This document shows, in pieces, positions 61,709-64,000 of a DNA stretch of 64,000 nucleotides. A program made the translations under genes and the position numbers. Source of the DNA: JABDCI01 sp964475835 (GTDB lineage Bacteria; Verrucomicrobiota; Verrucomicrobiia; JABWAM01); NCBI GenBank assembly GCA_964475835.1, contig CAYYYL010000001.1, forward strand, positions 132,717-196,716, given 5' to 3'. Under the pieces are notes generated by a model. It was not told where the DNA came from. It made no database searches and saw nothing but the letters and a program-made list of their open reading frames with translations. The stretch's first letter is position 1. The number at the start of each line of letters is the position of its first letter.

Positions 61709-61727
61709 GAGGAGGTTGAAGAAAGGA

Positions 61728-61873
61728 AGACAGGAGTCAGGAGTCAGGAGTCAGAATGATTTTCTGAACGATCCCTGTTTCGATGAAAGAAAATACTGTC
61801 GCTGGGAAAATGCCTTCAAACAGAGCAGAGAGAAAAGTCAGAGATTCTGACTCCTGACTCCTGACTCCTGTCT
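61728..61873. repeat. 30-bp inverted repeat built from AGGAGTC heptamers
   Basis: The left arm (61728-61757) reads AGACAGGAGTCAGGAGTCAG then GAGTCAGAAT, with three tandem AGGAGTC units; the right arm (61844-61873) is its perfect reverse complement. The 86 bases between show no gene. It lies in the 176-base gap between the epimerase (61885) and hddA, inside an otherwise coupled minus-strand set. The tandem heptamer plus palindrome is the form of short tandemly repeated repetitive elements. Confidence 0.85.
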
Positions 61874-61884
61874 CCCTCTTCCGC

Positions 61885-62817
61885 CTAAACATTCGCATAC
61901 TGATTCCGCTTCAAAATTTGGAATGTTTTGACGAGCTCGCGAATGCCCGCGTCGAGTTTCACGCCGGGTTGGAACCCCGTCTTTTCGATGCGCTCATTGC
62001 TGACGATGTAGTTGCGCTTGTCGGGATCCTCGCCCACTTCCGATACGAGGAAGGTGAATTCAGGAATATGCTTTTTGATCGCCTCGCAGAGCTCCCACTT
62101 GCTGAGATTTGCATCGCTCAAACCGACATTGTAGGTTTGCCCCTTCATCTTGTCATAGTTCTTCAAGGCGTGGATGAAGACCGCGGCGGCGTCGCGCACG
62201 TGCAGATAGTTGCGTTTGAAATGGGGCTCAAAAAGAACCACAAAACGGTCGTTTACCGCACGATAGGTGAAGTCGTTGACCAAAAGATCCAGACGCATGC
62301 GGGGGCTGGAGCCGAATACGGTCGCGAAACGGAAGCAGACGGCATTCCCCGAGCTTAAAAGATGTTTCTCCACATCCACCTTCAACTTTCCGTACAGGGA
62401 GATGGGGTTCAGCGGGCTTTCCTCAGTGCAATGCATACTTGAGGCTCCGATGCCATAACCACTGTTGGTGTTTGGAAACACCAGCATTTGTTGTTTCCCG
62501 ATGAGATTGGCGATCTGAATGACGGCATCCCGGTTGATGGCGGTGGCGCCCATTGGATCCTTGTTGCAGAGGGGGGCTCCCGTCAGGCAGGCGAGGGGAA
62601 GGATGGCGTCGAATTTGGGAACCAGATCCTTCAGCAGGCGTTCATCACGCACGTCGCCCCGGACGATGGTGAAGCCGGGATTGTTGCAACATTCCAAAAG
62701 AGGCGTCTGCCCATACATGAAGTTGTCGACCACCGTCACCTCCTGCCCGCCTTGCAAAAGTGCGGGAACCAATGTCGAGCCGATGTAGCCGGCGCCACCT
62801 GTCACAAGAATTTTCAT
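61885..62817 (-). CDS. NAD-dependent sugar epimerase/dehydratase (paralogue B)
   Basis: 310 residues. MKILVTGGAGYIGSTLVPALL, CLTGAPLCNKD, NSGYG and the catalytic YGKLK. GNAVCFRFATVFGSSPRMRLDLLVNDF then HFKRNYLHVRD repeats the pattern of paralogue A at 34952-35881, roughly 40 per cent alike by eye. Upstream member of the heptose and TPP-enzyme gene set. It may make a 3- or 4-keto-sugar or an epimer; the substrate is unknown. An insertion-like element begins 10 bases upstream of its start codon. Confidence 0.8.
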   Translation of the reverse strand: MKILVTGGAGYIGSTLVPALLQGGQEVTVVDNFMYGQTPLLECCNNPGFTIVRGDVRDERLLKDLVPKFDAILPLACLTGAPLCNKDPMGATAINRDAVIQIANLIGKQQMLVFPNTNSGYGIGASSMHCTEESPLNPISLYGKLKVDVEKHLLSSGNAVCFRFATVFGSSPRMRLDLLVNDFTYRAVNDRFVVLFEPHFKRNYLHVRDAAAVFIHALKNYDKMKGQTYNVGLSDANLSKWELCEAIKKHIPEFTFLVSEVGEDPDKRNYIVSNERIEKTGFQPGVKLDAGIRELVKTFQILKRNQYANV

Positions 62818-62827
62818 AGAAGCTATC

Positions 62828-63079
62828 TTTTAATAAATTGGGTAACGTTGCTGCGCATTTTGTTCGCGTGCCAAGCGTGAGCGCAAGGCAATATCCGCAG
62901 CGATCTTGCCTTGCGAGCACAACGCCGCACGCCAACCAAAAGGCGCGCAACCTTTCGGCGGTGGCTCTTTTGGCCGACCCCAGTGTTAACTCGGCAGTCA
63001 AAGCCCGTTTGGGGATTCTCCTGCCTCGTCGCCTTGGATTCGGCCAAAATAGCCTTCCGCGTTACCCACTTTATTAAAA
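62828..63079. mobile_element. MITE-like element with 20-bp terminal inverted repeats
   Basis: The ends are TTTTAATAAATTGGGTAACG (62828-62847) and, inverted, TTTTAATAAAGTGGGTAACG (63060-63079): 19 of 20 bases match. The 252-base unit has no transposase; both strands have open frames of 70-80 codons but of unlikely composition, probably a by-product of GC-rich repeat sequence. No target duplication is evident. It occupies most of the 410-base gap between paralogue B and the DUF3820-like gene; the remaining 148 bases show nothing. Confidence 0.6.
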
Positions 63080-63227
63080 AACAGCTTCTGGAAGGGGAGT
63101 TCTACACAAAACGGGAGGTAAAAGTCACCCCATTTATGAAATGGCTCATAAAGGTTGCGTCACTGTCACCGTCCGTATCGCCCCAAACTACCGTCGTTGT
63201 TTTCGTATGAGAGCGAACCTGTCGCCA

Positions 63228-63509
63228 TCAGAACAATCCATCCGGCGTTGATTCCAAAAGTTCTCTGAGCTCGTCTGAGGGGCCTTGTTGGGCAGGGGAG
63301 CGCGTGGCTTGATTGGGAAAGAGTTCGGGATGCGTTTGGTTTCGGAGACTGTTCAGGTATTTCAAAACAGCACGAGCGGCTTCCCTTAAGGTTCCATTGC
63401 TGTGCTCGCGAACAATCCACGCCAGATAATTCACGGGCAGGAAGGCCAGGGGCTTTCCTTTGTACCGTCCCATTTGCATGACAAATTTTCTGGCTGACTC
63501 AGGAGTCAT
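63228..63509 (-). CDS. DUF3820-like small protein
   Basis: 93 residues. The core VMQMGRYKGKPLAFLPVNYLAWIVREHSN corresponds to the DUF3820/exonuclease-X-tail motif (MPFGKYKGKPLAELPDxYLxWL). A helical tail and a Pro/Gln-rich end follow. This small domain is found alone or at the end of RNase T/DNA polymerase III epsilon-like exonucleases and may bind nucleic acid. Its start overlaps the stop of the upstream gene by 4 bases. Confidence 0.75.
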   Translation of the reverse strand: MTPESARKFVMQMGRYKGKPLAFLPVNYLAWIVREHSNGTLREAARAVLKYLNSLRNQTHPELFPNQATRSPAQQGPSDELRELLESTPDGLF

Positions 63510-63769
63510 GGTGATTCCATCCGATAAAATCTCAGGCAGTGGTATTCACGAACAACGTAAAGATCGGGTTCCTTGTTGAGCAGATTCTGAAGATTTTTTA
63601 CGAAATTTCCGTTCAACTGGAATTTCCTTTTGAGGAGGTTGATCGGAAGCACAAAATCCTTTTTGTCCTTCAAACAGGCTCGGATGAATTGGCGTATGTC
63701 CGGCCATGACGTGTCCAGAGAATGAACGCCTGCTTCTGTTTTTGCTTTTCTTGAAACCGCAAATTTCAT
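63506..63769 (-). CDS. hypothetical protein coupled to the DUF3820-like gene
   Basis: 87 residues from ATG 63769. It has a basic N-terminus (MKFAVSRKAKTEA), helices with DIRQFIRACLKDKKDFVLPINLLKRKFQLNGNFVKNLQNLLN and a last strand DLYVVREYHCLRFYRM. The pattern resembles a small winged-helix or nucleic-acid-binding domain, but I do not recognise the family. ATGA overlap with the next gene shows a two-gene operon. Confidence 0.55.
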   Translation of the reverse strand: MKFAVSRKAKTEAGVHSLDTSWPDIRQFIRACLKDKKDFVLPINLLKRKFQLNGNFVKNLQNLLNKEPDLYVVREYHCLRFYRMESP

Positions 63770-64000
63770 ATGCTTTATGAAGAACCAATTCAGTCGCGCG
63801 CCTTACTTCGCTTAGCAGGAGTCGAAAACTCCAAGGTTGGCAAGGACGAACATCGGATGTGGGTGGCCCGGGTGTTGGCGCGTTCGGACGATAGACGAAA
63901 GCCGTCCTCCCTTCGTGTAGGCCGTGAATAGTCGAGAAGCTGCATTGGTGCCTTATTCCTGGGGTGGCTTCGCCATGCCTATGGTTGTCCGTTTACTGGG
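63770..64000. other. right edge, no supported feature
   Basis: 231 bases to the window end. A 53-codon plus-strand ORF from 63770 has no familiar pattern. I searched by eye for tmRNA, RNase P and tRNA features and saw none that hold. A gene continuing beyond the window cannot be excluded. Confidence 0.3.

Noticed and set aside
61728..61873. Heptamer array as a CRISPR array
   Set aside because: Units are 7 bases, adjacent without spacers, and the two sets are inverted. No cas genes are in the window.
62823..63077. Open frames of about 75-80 codons on both strands of the TIR element
   Set aside because: They span the terminal repeats and have no family match I can recognise. More likely non-coding repeat sequence.
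63770..64000. tmRNA, RNase P RNA or tRNA at the right edge
   Set aside because: No tag-peptide frame, CCA-type acceptor or conserved RNase P blocks could be found on either strand.

Overview
The window looks like a chromosomal segment of a Gram-negative bacterium, most plausibly from the PVC group and Verrucomicrobiota-like. This is an inference from gene content, not from a marker gene: a DUF1844 protein, a stand-alone glutamate synthase large subunit, a B12-type ribonucleotide reductase, an exosortase/EpsI pair, a long A24 prepilin peptidase and a RAYT transposase with GTAGGG-type REPs. I found no rRNA, tRNA or CRISPR array. Most genes are GC-rich (visual impression). Many starts are coupled by ATGA overlaps.

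Layout. 0-1.1 kb: a partial DUF2334 deacetylase, then a broken nucleotidyltransferase followed by a small partner ORF. 1.2-9.3 kb: a CBS protein, a degenerate cNMP-type domain, GltB divergent from an Lrp-family regulator, two tiny membrane peptides under near-identical promoter/operator boxes, and a GYF/LURP-one-like protein. 9.6-29.9 kb is mainly housekeeping: NrdJ, lipoproteins, PssA, phytoene/squalene synthase, SpeA, a P-type ATPase, AroE, prepilin peptidase, cysteine desulfurase with CysE, a receiver domain, TsaD and a C-terminal processing protease. Palindromic repeats are interspersed.

29.9-36.9 kb is a tightly coupled minus-strand exopolysaccharide locus: three sugar epimerases or reductases, an exosortase, EpsI, a priming glycosyltransferase and UDP-xylose synthase. 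It is preceded by an ElaB/YqjE/YqjK-type envelope operon. 38-43.6 kb holds RuvA, a glycosyltransferase-TPR protein, a cation/proton antiporter and an MscS channel. 43.7-49 kb is a trehalose operon: a membrane-anchored OtsA with a sensor-like N-terminus, OtsB, a MarR regulator and a GH15 enzyme. A heptose-epimerase-like gene follows, then a RAYT flanked by an inverted pair of REP hairpins, a CrtC/AttH-like protein and a SirB1-type transglutaminase-fold protein.

52.6-62.8 kb is the most interesting region. Two convergent gene sets together encode a GSA-type aminotransferase, an SDR, an SpsF-like cytidylyltransferase, a four-module protein (CBS, NeuB, SAF, xylose-isomerase-like barrel), an orphan TPP-dependent E1 alpha/beta pair, heptose guanylyltransferase-like and heptose-kinase-like enzymes, and another epimerase. 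I infer a surface-glycan pathway making an unusual CMP-activated nonulosonate-like sugar plus a nucleotide-activated heptose. The TPP enzyme and the C-terminal barrel are not explained by the standard sialic, legionaminic or pseudaminic acid routes. The right edge carries two small repeat elements, one splitting this gene set, and a DUF3820-like gene pair.
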